Notes: generated by a model from the letters alone, not told the origin. Positions 1-11,636 are shown, numbered from the stretch's first letter. The stretch: 64,000 bases of DNA from Nannochloris sp. 'desiccata' (GCA_019044685.2 JAGTXX020000006.1:2623501-2687500); one strand, 5' to 3'. Numbers and translations are program-made.

Positions 1-332
1 AAGGGTTTCTGATCACCCTAATTTTGGTACACCCCACCGCACACTCAGTGTGACACTGACAAATGATAAAAACAACAAAATTCGTAATCTCAGGAAAGAC
101 AAACTTGGATTGAGTGAACTCTATCTAATCTACACCATATATCAATTTTACATTTATGGGTGAAGGAACTCGTCTCCCTCTATTTACCCCGAAAAGCAAA
201 GGCATTTTTAAAAACAAAGAAATCTTCTCAGGTGTGAAGTGTATGATAAAGAGATACTAATAAAACTAGATAGTTTTAATTTGAAAAATAAAAGCTAGCG
301 CATCTAAATTCGTTATAAACAATGATAATTGC
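1..332. other. Intergenic, downstream of atpC
   Basis: This is the 3' flank of the minus-strand atpC gene. On the minus strand a TGTAA occurs (plus-strand TTACA near 148-152), a plausible green-algal poly(A) signal. The first 60 bases show no convincing reading frame. No other gene or RNA was recognised. Confidence 0.5.
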
Positions 333-1755
333 TTAAGCAGAGCCGGCACCAGCGCAAATTTCTGATAATTCAGTAGTAATCTTGGCCTGGCGTTTACGGT
401 TATAAACGCGGCTAAGGTTTTTCTTAAGGTCCTTGGCATTATCTGAAGCATTGCTCATAGCATTCATACGAGCAGCCAACTCAGAGGCAAGAGCCTCTTG
501 GAGAGAACGTAAGAGGGAGGAGTTCATGTACAAGGGCAAGAGAGCATCAACAATCTGGACTGGGTCCTGTTCGAAAATAAGAGAAGAATCAAGTTCATCG
601 GTTTCGGTGACAACCTTCTCAGCCTCAACAACAAGCTGACCTTCACGGGTAGTAAGCTTGAAGATCTCATCCTCAGCAGCATCGACGCAGTTGCCGTCAA
701 TATCGCAAGTGGCACCGGCAGGAGTTAAGGGAAGCAGAGTTTGAATGACGGGTGCAGAAGAAATAAGAGAAACGAATTTAGTGTAAACAAGCTCAACCTT
801 GTCAACTTCCATAGAGACAAAGTCAGCAAAGATCTCATCAGCAATAGCCTGAGCTTCCTTAAGAGTAGGGGCTTGGCCAACATCGTAAATTTGTTCGATT
901 TTGTATTCAGGACGGCGCTTGAAGTACACGGCACCCTTGCGGCCAACGCATACCAAAGTGACGTTGATGCCCATTTTCTTTAATTCTGCGTGGCGCTGCT
1001 CGGTCTTCTTGATGATGGCATTGTTGTATCCACCGCAGAGACCACGATCGCCGGTAACGCAGACGAGGAGGACAGTCTTGACGGGGCGGATGGCAACGAG
1101 AGGAGAATCAACATCCTCAACGCGGAGGCGCTGGTTAACACCGTAAAGAACCTGTTGGTGGTATAGTACAAGGTAGGGAGATATTAATTAACGAGTAATA
1201 ATATAAGATAAGGAAGCAACTTTGTAAAATAAAAGCAACAAGATGGGTGAATCGAGCAAATTCATATTTCAGATATATTTGAAGTATAAACGCACCTTGA
1301 CGAGGTTCTCAGCGAAGGGGCGACCGTTAATAACGGCATCCTGAGCGCGGCGGACCTTGGCGGCAGCCACGAGCTTCATTGCTTCAGTGATCTTTTGAGT
1401 ATTTTTCACAGACTCAATGCGGTCACGAACTTCCTTCAAACCAGCAGCGCGGATCTGCACATTGAAAAATACGATACAAATATGTTAGGAATCGACTCAT
1501 ATATCGGACGCGCCATGCCTTAGACCTCAGGGCTGGTTTTGCACCCATTGCAGAACCGGCTAGCGCCCGTTGATGCCGCCCTTGGACAACAGGAGCAACC
1601 CCCAATGCCCCAAACTTGGTCATATAGACATCTAACTACTTTATTATGCCCCCACTGACCTGGAGCTGACCGCGCTTAGGGCCATTCTGGGGAGCGCGAG
1701 CCACATTGAAGGCTGCAACATTGCCAAGGCAAGCAGTTTTGCTGAATGCCTGCAT
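333..1755 (-). CDS. atpC: Chloroplast F1 ATP synthase gamma subunit (nuclear-encoded)
   Basis: Rotor-shaft subunit of plastid CF1-ATPase, coupling proton flow through CF0 to ATP synthesis at the thylakoid. Three exons join in frame: 1660-1755, 1296-1454 and 333-1151, giving 357 residues. Exon 1 encodes a basic, serine/alanine-containing transit peptide. The mature N-terminus has the conserved gamma helix ([17 protein letters not shown]), the centre has the [12 protein letters not shown] block, and the C-terminus ends in the conserved second helix with [18 protein letters not shown]. The insertion CDIDGNC (about C234-C240) is the thioredoxin-controlled disulfide segment of green-lineage chloroplast gamma subunits, so light-dependent redox activation is expected. 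Both introns have GT-AG borders. Mitochondrial gamma subunits lack this cysteine insertion, which makes the plastid assignment firm. Confidence 0.96.
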
Positions 1756-2270
1756 TGTTCTAACTATAGATCTAAATAAAGTAAAGAAATAATGCGCCTA
1801 TGGTAGCCCTGATGGAAGTTTTTAGTAGAGATAAAGTTCAATTCAAGGCGTGAGCAAACTCAGAGAGAGTGGACAGTTATTTGATCCTGGCGGATTCTCG
1901 AGGGCAGGCTCTGAAGCTCTTTGAGCAGGCTCTCTCCTTCGCAGGTGTTTGTAGGGTATATGTCAGATTGACAATATACCTATACATCATCCTGAGATGC
2001 GCAGCTGTCTAAAAAAATCCGACTGAAATCTCTTTTTTCTTTACCTCCACAGCGCAAAACCGACAGCGGCAGGTGGTCCCGCTCTTCAAAGTGCCCCTCG
2101 TATGATTTTACAGCAAAGAAATGAAATGAATGTTTTGGCCAAAAACAAAATATACATACATTTGAATTCTAGCTAATGTACAAATATAAATGCGAACTAA
2201 AATAAAACAAAACTTGAAACCCATCCTTTTATTGTCACAGTCAAGTCAAAGTAGGGCTCAGTTTCCGCTA
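1756..2270. other. Intergenic between atpC start and GTPase stop
   Basis: This stretch holds the atpC 5' flank (minus strand) and the 3' flank of the upstream minus-strand GTPase gene. It is pyrimidine/AT rich around 2020-2050 and 2100-2200. No extra reading frame or RNA gene was recognised, and no core promoter element can be assigned with confidence. Confidence 0.4.
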
Positions 2271-3345
2271 TCAGTCTTTCTGTCCAGTCAAAATCAAGCC
2301 TGCCCCTACTACTTTCCCCGAGCTCTTATTTCTAAATATCGCTCGAGAACCAGGCAACAACCACTCAGGCCTATGAGAAAATTTAAACTTGACCCGAGCT
2401 GTCTTTATTCCATTTTCTTCACCACAGGGGGGCGATGAATTTTTCTTGGTGGTGGTAATGGTGTGTTGAAGCACTGCAGCTGCTGCTTTGGCTCCAGCTA
2501 CTGTCCTAGCCCATTCATTCTCCACCAACGTATCACAATGGAAACCTCCAACACCATCAGCGACGACGTTCTTAAAATAGTCAACCGTGATCATACCAGC
2601 TGCTTGTCGGACACCGCCACAATGGACCATAACTTGATGAGCTGCTGCAGAACGAGTATTATTATCTCGTTGCTTTTGTGACCGAGACCGTGTACTGGAA
2701 ACACGACGGTGATGGAGACGATGATGAGAAGAGGACGACGACGACGACGAACGAGTTGGCTCTGAGCTTGAAATCAACCCTTGATCACAGCTGCTACCTG
2801 CTTCCTCTTCTTGGGCTCTATTAACAAGAGCCAGTGCTAGAGATTTGTCTTCTTGTTTCTCCTTTTCTTCCTCTTTTTGTCCTGGCCATACGTTTTCACT
2901 TTCATCAATCATAGCGACAACTGCCTCAAAATAGAACCAGCCTGAAACATCTCCCACAGCGATGTCCGACATCGTTGATCCTTTTGCTGCTGCATGTGTA
3001 TTTCTATTTCTAGTACCAGAGGAACAGCCAAGAAGAACCGTGCCTTTACGTGGTCGCAAAGGTGGTACTACAGACACATGGTCTACATCATCAGAGGGGT
3101 TTAGATCTGCAGAAGAGGAGCCCGTGCTTGGCGCCGCCGCCACCGCCACCGCAGCCGCAGCATGTGTTGGAGTAAAAGAAGGATTACCAGGCGGTGAAAG
3201 ATGTCTGACAAAGTCCCAAGACTTGCCCAGCAACTCAATATCCGCTTGAGATGTTTGAGATGTTTGCCTTTTGTATTTCTGAGGTAGAAACGCAGCAGCA
3301 GCAGCAACAGTACGATCACCCTCGCAACAAACAACTTCTTCTACC

Positions 3346-3381
<36 letters not shown>

Positions 3382-5344
3382 CCTATATCACTCCTAGATG
3401 AAGAAGCGCTCATACCAATTTCCTGCCCCTCCTCCTCCTCTTCACCTTCTTCTCCTTCTTCATATTCACGCACTAATGCAGGCGATTTACTATTACTGGC
3501 GCCTTCTCGTGTATCCTCCTGACAACAACTACGAGCTACCGTCACCGCAACAGTAGCGTGTTGATTCTCCCATACCGTCTCCACCGCTACCTGTGCTCTA
3601 TGCAAACCACTAACCAATACATTTCTAAATATCCCATCATCATCAGGGCCGACCAACAACTCATCTCCAATAGAAATACTACCTGAAATAACTACACCAC
3701 TGAAGACGGGACCAACTCCAGCAATGTCCATGGCACCGTCGACTTGGAAGTGCGTGGAAATAGGAGGAGAAGGAGGAGAAGAAGAAGAAGAAGGAAAAGT
3801 GGATAGACTAATACGTGATATTAGTTCATCACCGGTGCTAGTCTGTATACCAGGTACCCCACACGTAATAGCAGCACTGGGGGAAGAAGGAAAAGAGGCA
3901 GAGGACACTGAGCTTGGAAGGGCGTTGAGAAATGCATGGAGTTCAGGTAATCTGGCTCCAGTGACACATGAGACACAAAATACCGGCAGCATAGGTTGTG
4001 TAGCTACGCTATCATTGCCATTATTGTGCCCAGAAACTGTTTTTGCGATTTCAATGGCTTGGTCAACATTTTCTACCTCAACACCACCTTTCAGACACGC
4101 TTTTCCCACCACCTTGAATATTTCTTCGATTAATTTTTCAACTGAACTCCTCTGTACAGCATCCACCTTTGTCACTACTACAAATACAGGCACTCTTAAA
4201 GCTAAACTGACTGCTAAATGGTCTAGAGTGACCCAACAAATCCCTTGAGATGCACAAATACAGAGCATCGTGTAGTCCGGACGGGTGGAGGTCAACCCAC
4301 GGAGACTGGTTTTAGAATATCGTTGATGGCCACCTAGATCTGAAAATCTCACAAATTTACCCGCAGATGCTGCCAACTCACAAGGAGTAAATTGTGCTAT
4401 TCTTGAATAGTTGAGGACAGCGCCAGTGGGACTGTACGCGAGTATTCTGTGACTCACCGACGAGGTTCTACCACTTTCTATTTCGTGTTTGTGTCGTAGT
4501 ATAGCCATTCTAGCTGCACCCCGGCCGTTATCCAGTGTTGGCTGACCATCTTTACCAAGACTAAGGACAGATATTAAAGTAGATTTACCACCATCGACAG
4601 CTCCAGCGACGGCAATGCGTACTTCTGCTAGATCAGAAACCGAGCCTGCTGCACCACATCGGACACAGATGAATGCGCAATGCCGGCCTTCGGTTCCTGG
4701 AGGAGTGCGAATGACGGTTGCTGTAGCCTCTACCTCAGCTGCCATAGCTTCTAAAGTAGCTATTGATTCTGCTAAAGCAGAGCTGTCTAAACCAGCAGGG
4801 TAGCCGTTGTCTTCTACGCCCAGGCAATAGAAACATTGCCCACCGCCCTCAGCAATTCTAAATTTGAGCTGTGTGACCAATTGTTCAAATCTGGTTGGAT
4901 TTCCACGGGATAATCGCAGTTTATACTCTACACAACCTTCATCAGATTCTTCTTTGAGAACAGAGGGGCCTGAGAACTCCCAAGGGTTTTTGATTTGGAC
5001 GCCATAATGCCGTAGGAATGGAGGGAGATTGAGTTCATCAGTAGTATCGTTATTGAACAGATCTACACGTTTCTTTCGCCGGTAAATACGATTCTTGTTT
5101 TTGGACTTCCGTGCTGTGTCTTTGTGCCTGCAGAAAAAGAGCCATTAAGGGTTGAAATTTGTTTCGAGAGCAATTTTGGTATATTTAAAAAAAAACAGGC
5201 GATAAGTAAAGTTCATTCAGCAACGAACCTTAGATCGGGTTTGGTCTGGGGCGGTGGAACATAGCGTGCAACCCATTGGGTAGGAGCCCTGTCTCCCAAC
5301 TCGTCAAAACTGTCCAGCATTTCAAAAACGAAACTGTCCTCCAT
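2271..5344 (-). CDS. GTPBP1/GTPBP2-like translational GTPase with large low-complexity insertions
   Basis: Two exons (5229-5344 and 2271-5127) join in frame to give 990 residues. The start is the ATG at 5342-5344. The open frame continues far upstream of the TTG at 4880, which is therefore not the start. The GTPase core follows GTPBP1 closely: a G1 loop ending GGKST, the family block HEIESGRTSSV, G3 as DLGGHQRY and G4 as TKVD, then translation-factor-like beta-barrel domains (VPGVGPVFSG-like and AMVHCG-like segments, here MVHCGGVRQ). Animal GTPBP1 acts in ribosome rescue and mRNA surveillance, so a similar cytosolic role is inferred. Unusual features are about 300 residues of insertions in the C-terminal half: an acidic Glu run, a 13-Ala run encoded by a pure CAG/CTG repeat, and serine/arginine stretches. 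Family members are usually nearer 600-670 residues. Confidence 0.88.
3347..3380. repeat. (CAG)11 trinucleotide repeat
   Basis: An uninterrupted 34-base CAG repeat lies inside the GTPBP-like coding region. Read on the minus strand it contributes GCT alanine codons to a 13-residue polyalanine run. Such pure repeats are prone to length change. Confidence 0.95.
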
Positions 5345-5624
5345 AATTGCTGCAATTTGTGCTGATAGGCAGTCGAGCCTTCAGCTGAACCGTGACCTTG
5401 GCGGAAACATTTGATATATTTTTAAAAATTTGCAGCTACGATATAGCTTTGGTGGGGTTTTGGATTACTTCTTATTCATGTTATCTCAGATCATCTGACA
5501 CATTTGCCGCCACCATGTAAATAGTACTCAATAAAGAATACTATTAAGTACGTTTTCTGTAATAAGAAACATGTTATCTCTGGTTTCCTATATATTTTAC
5601 AATTTTGCAATTATAGCTATGCTT

Positions 5625-7008
5625 TTAAAATAATCGTAACGCAGCAAGAGCTGTCAAGGCTGCCGTCATTGTCGCCGACACGGCATTCACTAAATTATTA
5701 TCAAGCACAGCTAATCCACTAATAGCAGTCACATCAGGTCCATTTCTACCAGTGATCTTGCCAGTGGTACGATTATATCCCGTAAATTGGACAGTAGCAC
5801 CCAGAATTGAATCAATAATGGACCCGACAAGTCCTGCCGCCAACCCCAAAGGAATCAACTTCCACTGCTGTATCGCCGCAGCAGAATTACTAGATGGAGA
5901 AATAACTCCAAAAGTATAAAACACAAGTCCAATAAACAATCCACCTGCAACACTCGCACCAAGGCCAGCCCAAGTAACCCCTCCATTGGTGCCCTTTCGT
6001 ACTGGTCGCAGCGTTGTAATTAATCTTGGCTCTTCAGGGCTTAGCTGGCCTAATTCAGATGCCCAGGTATCTCCGCAACAGCAACCAAAATATCCCAAAA
6101 ACCCTGCGTATAGTGAAGCTAATACTGGGGCTGTCGCTGGGCGTAATGGGCCATCCATGCCTCCCGTCAGAATTCCTGCTGTCACAGTTAAGATTGCAGG
6201 TATAAGGCCGTTACAAGCCACTTGTTTCCAATCTCTTTGCCCACCACCACTCTTATGCGAATCATCAACGGCCTTTTCCTCTTCTCTCAATTCAGTGAAT
6301 TTACTAGAAACGAAAAAGAAAGCTAATAAGACGAGCCCAGCACGAAATGACGGAGCAAGCGTGGCCCATCCAATCAGTGCTGCAGCGACAGCCCCAGAGG
6401 CAGAGAGGGAGGATTTTCGGTAGCCATACGCGGCTACTATAAGAGCAAGAAAGAGGCCACCGATAGCTTGGCTTGTTGCGTGGAAAGCGTGGATTAAAGC
6501 GCTGTATCCAACGAGAGCCGAGATTTGAAGGACTGGTTTTATTGTTTTGTAAATGGAAGTCCACTGTATTAATTGATATGGAGAGAACATATGATAGGAA
6601 AGTTAGTTTTAATGGTGGTCATAAAGGATCAGAAGTATTTAGACTGATAGAAGACGCGAAGAGAAGGGAAATAAAGAGAAAATTAACTAGATATCTCACA
6701 ATTGTCGGCAATCTGGCGCTGGGAAGAGTATCAACTTTTTGAGCAGTTTCTTCAGCAGCAGCCAGAGCTTCTGCAACTTTATTTAAAGCTTCAGCTACTG
6801 CAGGGTTGACTTCATCTGGCGTTTCTGAAGAATCTAAGCGCGTTGAGCTGCTGGCACCACCTTCAGCGGCAGTGTTACACTGCCGACCTGCCGAGCCGGG
6901 GCGATTCCCACTGCTGCCAGAAGGAAAATTCGAGCCCTGGCGAGGTAGAGAGAAGGGGTTCGATGGTAAACTAGATTTAATGCGTGATGTATAACTGATG
7001 CGCTGCAT
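5625..7008 (-). CDS. TMEM19/DUF92-family integral membrane protein with a long N-terminal presequence
   Basis: Exon 2 (5625-6563) encodes a multi-pass DUF92 protein with the family signatures CCCGDTWASELG, RKGTNGGVTWAGL and a C-terminal LDNNLVN block. Exon 1 (6700-7008) ends with ATT followed by a GTGAGA donor, and exon 2 begins after TTAATACAG, both in phase 0. This joins a serine/arginine-rich, transit-peptide-like N-terminus plus an alanine-rich helix to the membrane domain: 415 residues. Without the join, each half looks like a separate gene 28 bp apart. The GDTWASE motif fits the TMEM19/plant PGR branch better than VTE6 phytyl-phosphate kinase, which has DTVSSE. The biochemical activity of this branch is not established. 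Plastid targeting is inferred only from the presequence composition. The fusion is supported by splice signals and phase, not by transcript data. Confidence 0.8.
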
Positions 7009-7391
7009 GGCGAGGTCTCTATTTGAAGAGGAAGGTATCCAAGAAGATGTTTTGATCAAATTATCTCATTTGTTTAGATGAAGTTTATAGTTTAAATGGT
7101 CTTTCCCATGTTCTAGAATTAATCAAATGTCTAAGACCTCATCTATTTTCGAACTGTGCGGTTGTTACGAGAGAAACTGGGGGAAAAGTTGATTTTTTCT
7201 TCCCCTCATCAGAGAGGCCTCATCAATCGTTCAAACAAATGGTAGGTCTCTATATGAGATCTAATTCAAAGTCTCGACGCATATTTTTATCATATGGATT
7301 TTATCAGGTGCTAGATTGATCATTTAGAGCTGCAGAAGTGAAGCCTTGATTGCAAACTCGACGAGGGCTTGAAACTTCTACTTTTATAAAG
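7009..7391. promoter_or_regulatory. Divergent intergenic region, DUF92 gene / DiT1
   Basis: 383 bp separate the minus-strand DUF92 start from the plus-strand translocator start, so both promoters must lie here. I see AT-rich segments but no motif I can assign, and no additional gene. Confidence 0.45.
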
Positions 7392-9289
7392 ATGCAGTCG
7401 ACCAGAGTGCGCCAGGGTGCAGGGATGCTGGTTCAGCGTCCTGCACTATCTGCACGCATTACTAGTTTCAATGTCTTAAGAAATTCCAAAAGGTACGATC
7501 GAATAGGTGACAACGATTTATTTCATCATCTCCCAGCCCACCCGCCCTTCATTATTTCTTTCTTTCAATCCCCTCACCTTAATCATCTACCTCCCTCATT
7601 GCAGCGCATTATGTGCTAAGCCTGTCTTACCCACTCTCCCCAAGCTCCGCCAGCAGCGCAGCTCCCCCATCGAAGCTTCTGCATCTGCCGCTGCTGCCGC
7701 CTCCCCTGCCCCGGCTCCACCTGCTGCTCCCCCAGCTTGGCCTGGCGCGAAACCCATCCCTCTCTTGATCTCTGTTTCCCTTGGTCTGGCCCTTCGCTTT
7801 CTGGTTCCTATCCCTGCTGGCATCAGCGTGCAAGGATGGAATTTACTCTCTATTTTCGTGTCCACCATTGCCGGTCTCGTCTTGGAGCCCTTGGCAGTCG
7901 GTGCCTGGGCTTTCATAGCCGTCACCACCGCCATCGCCACCAAAACACTCACCTTCTCTGCTGCATTTTCCGCTTTCACAAATGACGTGATTTGGCTTAT
8001 TGTCGTATCTTTCTTCTTTGCTAGAGGATTTGAAAAGACTGGCCTTGGTGAACGTGTCGCTCAAATTTTTGTTAAATTATTTGGAAAGTCAACTCTAGGA
8101 CTGGCCTATGGGTTATCTATCGCTGAAGTATTTATTGCCCCTGCGATGCCTTCTACAACTGCTAGAGCTGGTGGTATCTTTATGCCCATTATTAATTCTT
8201 TGTCCCTCTCTGCTGGGAGCAAGCCTAGTAAGTAATCTTTTAAAGTACTTCCAGTCAGCATTCTTTCTTTCATTTTCCATTTCAAAGCAGATTACTCACA
8301 TTGCTTGTTTATTTCTTCATTAATTCTAACCCCTTTCCCTCCCTAACCATCTCCTAGATGACCCTTCTCGCCACAAATTGGGTGCTTTCCTGGTCAACAC
8401 TCAATTGCAAGGCTCTGTCAACTCTTCGGCCATGTTCCTCACCGCTGCAGCCCAAAACTTACTCTGCATGAAATTAGCAATCGAATTGGGAGTTGTGATC
8501 CCTTCTGCGTGGGTTACCTGGTTCAAAGCAGCCGTCGTACCTGCATTATGTGGTCTCCTTATCACTCCTTTGCTTATGTATAAAATTTTCCCTCCGGAGA
8601 TCAAAGACACTCCCGAAGCTCCCGCTCTCGCACAAGAAAGGTTGAAACAAATGGGCCCTATGACCCGGGACGAACGTATTATGCTTGGAACTATGGGTGG
8701 TGCGGTCTTATTATGGATTTCTGGTGATGCTTTGGGTATCCCAGCTGTTACTACAGCCATGATGGGCCTTTGTGTGTTACTGACCAGCGGGGTCTTGACG
8801 TGGCGGGAGTGTTTAACTTATCCTGCAGCTTGGGATACGCTGTTTTGGTTTGCTGTGCTTGTGGGTATGTCTGGACAGTTAAATGCTCTTGGGGTCATCT
8901 CCCATTTCGCTAATACTGTTGGTCAACAGCTCGTTGCTGCAAATCTAGGCTGGCAAACTGTTTTTGTTCTGCTCAACGCTGCATATTTTGTCCTTCATTA
9001 TATGTTTGCTAGTCAAACTGCCCATGTGGGTGCTTTGTACTCTGCTTTCTTGGCGATGATGCTTTCTACTGGTGTCCCTGGGGTGCTTGCTGCCCTTAGT
9101 TTGGGTGTCATGTCCAACTTGTTTGGCTCTTTAACCCACTATGGCTCTGGACAAGGAGCGGTGTATTACGGCGCTGGGTATTTAACTTTGAATGAAGTGT
9201 TTAAATATGGAGCTATTATGGGAAGCTTGAACTTTGTGTTGTGGATGCTTGTTGGATCTGTCTGGTGGAGCGTTACCGGATTTATTTAA
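7392..9289 (+). CDS. Plastid 2-oxoglutarate/malate (dicarboxylate) translocator, DASS family
   Basis: Inner-envelope antiporter that exchanges malate for 2-oxoglutarate to supply carbon skeletons for ammonia assimilation and photorespiration. Three exons (7392-7492, 7605-8227, 8358-9289) join in frame to 551 residues. The N-terminal 60-70 residues are basic and serine/alanine/proline rich, as in a transit peptide. The body has about 12 hydrophobic segments and the family blocks AFTNDVIWLIVVSFFFARGF, GLGERVA and APAMPSTTARAGGI, then FASQTAHVGALYSAFL and the SLTHYGSGQG block near the C-terminus. Length and blocks match plant DiT1. DiT2-type glutamate/malate exchange cannot be fully excluded from sequence alone. 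TGTAA lies at about 9467-9471, downstream of the stop. Confidence 0.92.
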
Positions 9290-9618
9290 ATTGCGGAGAT
9301 AAGAGAAACACAATAAAAATAAACTTGAATTTTTAACCTTTTCCCCTCACACCGAGCAGGAGCTGCTGGGTTTCACCCTCAATCGCCTGTTGCTTCATTC
9401 AGTTCGATTCAATTCTAGAGAAGATGACTGAAATCATTCATATTCTGCTTGAAACACGTCTGCATTGTAAATATCTCACTGAAACTGCTACCACTGCTTC
9501 TCGAAAGACTTGATCGATCCAAAGTATATTTAAGTTTATCGGTTTTTAAAAGGGCAAGGGCGCGTCGAATTTAATTTTATAAACACACCAGGCAAATGGA
9601 ATAATGCCACCAGAGTAT

Positions 9619-9634
9619 GAGAGAGAGAGAGAGA
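9619..9634. repeat. (GA)8 microsatellite
   Basis: Simple dinucleotide repeat in the intergenic region downstream of DiT1. Confidence 0.9.
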
Positions 9635-9685
9635 AATACGTCAACAGGTCAAAAGAAGGCTAGCTTTATAATACAAGAAAGGGGA

Positions 9686-9703
9686 ACACACACACACACA
9701 CAC
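9686..9703. repeat. (AC)9 microsatellite
   Basis: Simple dinucleotide repeat, 18 bases, about 50 bp from the (GA)8 run. Confidence 0.9.
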
Positions 9704-9741
9704 TTGAAAGGAAAAGGAAATTTAAGTAAATTTGAAAATTT

Positions 9742-11397
9742 TTACTTTTTATCTTTCTTCTTCTTTTTCTTTTCCTTCGTTTCCGACACAGGTGCTGCAT
9801 CCGCCATTTCTTCATCGCTCTCTGATGCCTTTCTCTTCTTTTCCTTTTTGTCTTTCTTCTTTTCTTTTTTAGCGCTCTTCTTCTCACCAGCACCATCTCC
9901 CTCTGTACCAGCATCACCCAAAGCACCAATCACCTCCTTCATGACATCAAGATTTTTTCTAGGAGCTACACCATCTTCATAAAACCGTAATCTTTCTTCC
10001 ACTTGCTCTTTCAATTTCGTTCCGAACGCGTCCGTGCTAGATTCCAAGAAAGCGTCAATTCTAGAAGCAATTGAACATTTATTTGCCAAGTAACGAGAGA
10101 TACGTCCCTTATTACGCTGTTTGGCACGACCAATAAATGAAGAATGGAAAATTAAACCGTATTTAGGGGTATTTCCTTTGGTTTTTAACGCTCTGAACAA
10201 GGCCTTTTCTGCGCCGAGAATCTGAACGGTAGAGGCGGGGTATTTGGCAAGATTGGTCAAAGAACCAGCGTGAGAAATCAAACGAGCACCAACCAATTCA
10301 CCAATAAGAGCGCTTAAATTAGGAGCTACAACGTGCATCTTATCGGAAAGATAGGTAAACAATTTCTGACGGTATTCAGCCAAAGAGATCACACGACGAG
10401 CAAATGCTTCAATGTTGATCAAATCAATGGGAGAAATATCTTGACCCATAGAAGAGCGGGACGCTTCAATAACTTCTTTGGCTTTATCCTCATCACCCAA
10501 AACGTCCTTAATCTCCTCAAGCTTTTCCTCAGACAGAGTAGACTTGTCTTTCACGATCAGTGTGAGTTTGGCATATTGATAATTATCGTTGACGATTTTG
10601 ACGAGTTCTGGGAAATGCCAAGAATACCATTCACGGACACGCATAACAAAGGTATTCACATCTTTATCAAGGGTATCCAGCAGGGCAATAGCTTGAATGA
10701 TCATATTATCAGCTTTGTTGACGTTGAATTTGACCTTGGCACGGGAATAGGAGTGAGCAAGACCCAATTGAGCGCGAGACATATCAGCGTCATTGAGGCC
10801 CTTAATAAAAGTAGCGAAGTGGGCACGGACACCACGGAGAAGCTCGCCTGTCATTTCATTGCACTCGCAGGGGGCGCCCGTCTCTTCTTGGATGGCGGAA
10901 CCAAGCTTGGCTTCAGATACACCAAGCTTGAATTTGGCTTTACCTTCCTTCTTCACTTTGGGAAGATTGGTACTCAAAAAATTCTTCAAGTCATCAGTCA
11001 TCTGTTAGTTTAAAAGGCAAAGAGAAGGAGTTAGAAAACATGATGTCAGGGGCAGCCATGTAATGCATGGGGAAAGCTATCTATAAAGTCCAAGAACAGC
11101 ATCCACACTCCAATCTGATCAATGAAACTTTTTGCTCAGAGTGCAATCAACGTAATATCATCCCTAAACCAATGCGTTTGATATATGCATGCATCATACC
11201 TGAGACTCAGACACGGCATTAATCTGCTCCAGCGCGTTTGCGGCAGATGAAAAAGGCTTGAATGCACTAAGTTTGACATACTTGCCAAACCTAGCAATGT
11301 CGGTGACCGCCTCCTGCACCTGGGCTATTTCATCGAATTTCTCTACTTCAAAAAGGCCGTAGCCCGATGCCGACTCATACAGCAGGAAGGTCGTCAT
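9742..11397 (-). CDS. NOP56: Nucleolar protein NOP56, box C/D snoRNP core subunit
   Basis: Core scaffold of box C/D snoRNPs, which direct 2'-O-methylation and pre-rRNA processing in the nucleolus. Exon 1 (11200-11397, 66 codons) and exon 2 (9742-11001) join in phase 0 to 485 residues. Exon 1 gives the NOP5NT-type N-terminus ([17 protein letters not shown]). Exon 2 carries the coiled coil and Nop domain with the near-invariant blocks [51 protein letters not shown] and [20 protein letters not shown]. The [12 protein letters not shown] segment separates it from NOP58. The C-terminus is a lysine-rich KKE/KKD tail typical of the family. The gene is divergent from RRP9, another box C/D factor. The 198-nt intron was inspected for a box C/D snoRNA without a convincing result. 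Confidence 0.96.
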
Positions 11398-11636
11398 GGC
11401 CCACTATATTTACAAGGATCAACAGTATGTTTTTAGATACACTTAGTTAATTTAGCAATTGCACTGCAGGATAGATTATAAGAGCCGCCCAAGCTGGCAA
11501 TCAAGTTGGGCGCAAGTATTATTCAAGCTATTACAATTGCCTTTTCAAGCATGCATTGATAATGGTTAATATCCAGTAGTATTCTTGACTGTACTTACAA
11601 CGTGGCTTCAGCGCTAGACTGCTAAACGGTTACATT
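11398..11636. promoter_or_regulatory. Shared divergent promoter region, NOP56 / RRP9
   Basis: 239 bp lie between the two start codons. A 7-bp inverted pair, CGCCCAA (11486-11492) and TTGGGCG (11506-11512), is separated by 13 bp near the middle. GCCCA/TGGGC elements resemble plant site II elements of ribosome-biogenesis promoters. Their function here is inferred only. Confidence 0.5.

Larger units (their letters stand above)
9290..9741. other. Convergent 3' flanks of DiT1 and NOP56
   Basis: Both flanking genes end here. The stretch contains two microsatellites, (GA)8 and (AC)9, listed separately, and a TGTAA that could serve DiT1. No gene was recognised. Confidence 0.5.

Noticed and set aside
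5625..6563. VTE6 phytyl-phosphate kinase
   Set aside because: The family motif is GDTWASELG plus TNGGVTWAG, as in TMEM19/PGR, not the DTVSSE form of VTE6.
6564..6699. C-terminal hydrophobic tail of a separate small gene (6619-7008)
   Set aside because: The segment is better explained as an intron: a GTGAGA donor and TTAATACAG acceptor join the exon to DUF92 in phase.
9395..9420. tRNA B-box-like GTTCGATTC
   Set aside because: The flanking bases do not form a T-arm and no A box or acceptor stem fits.
11002..11199. Box C/D snoRNA inside the NOP56 intron
   Set aside because: NOP56 introns often host snoRNAs. ATGATG-, TGAT- and CTGA-like boxes occur on the sense strand, but box C is imperfect and no terminal stem pairs correctly across the boxes.
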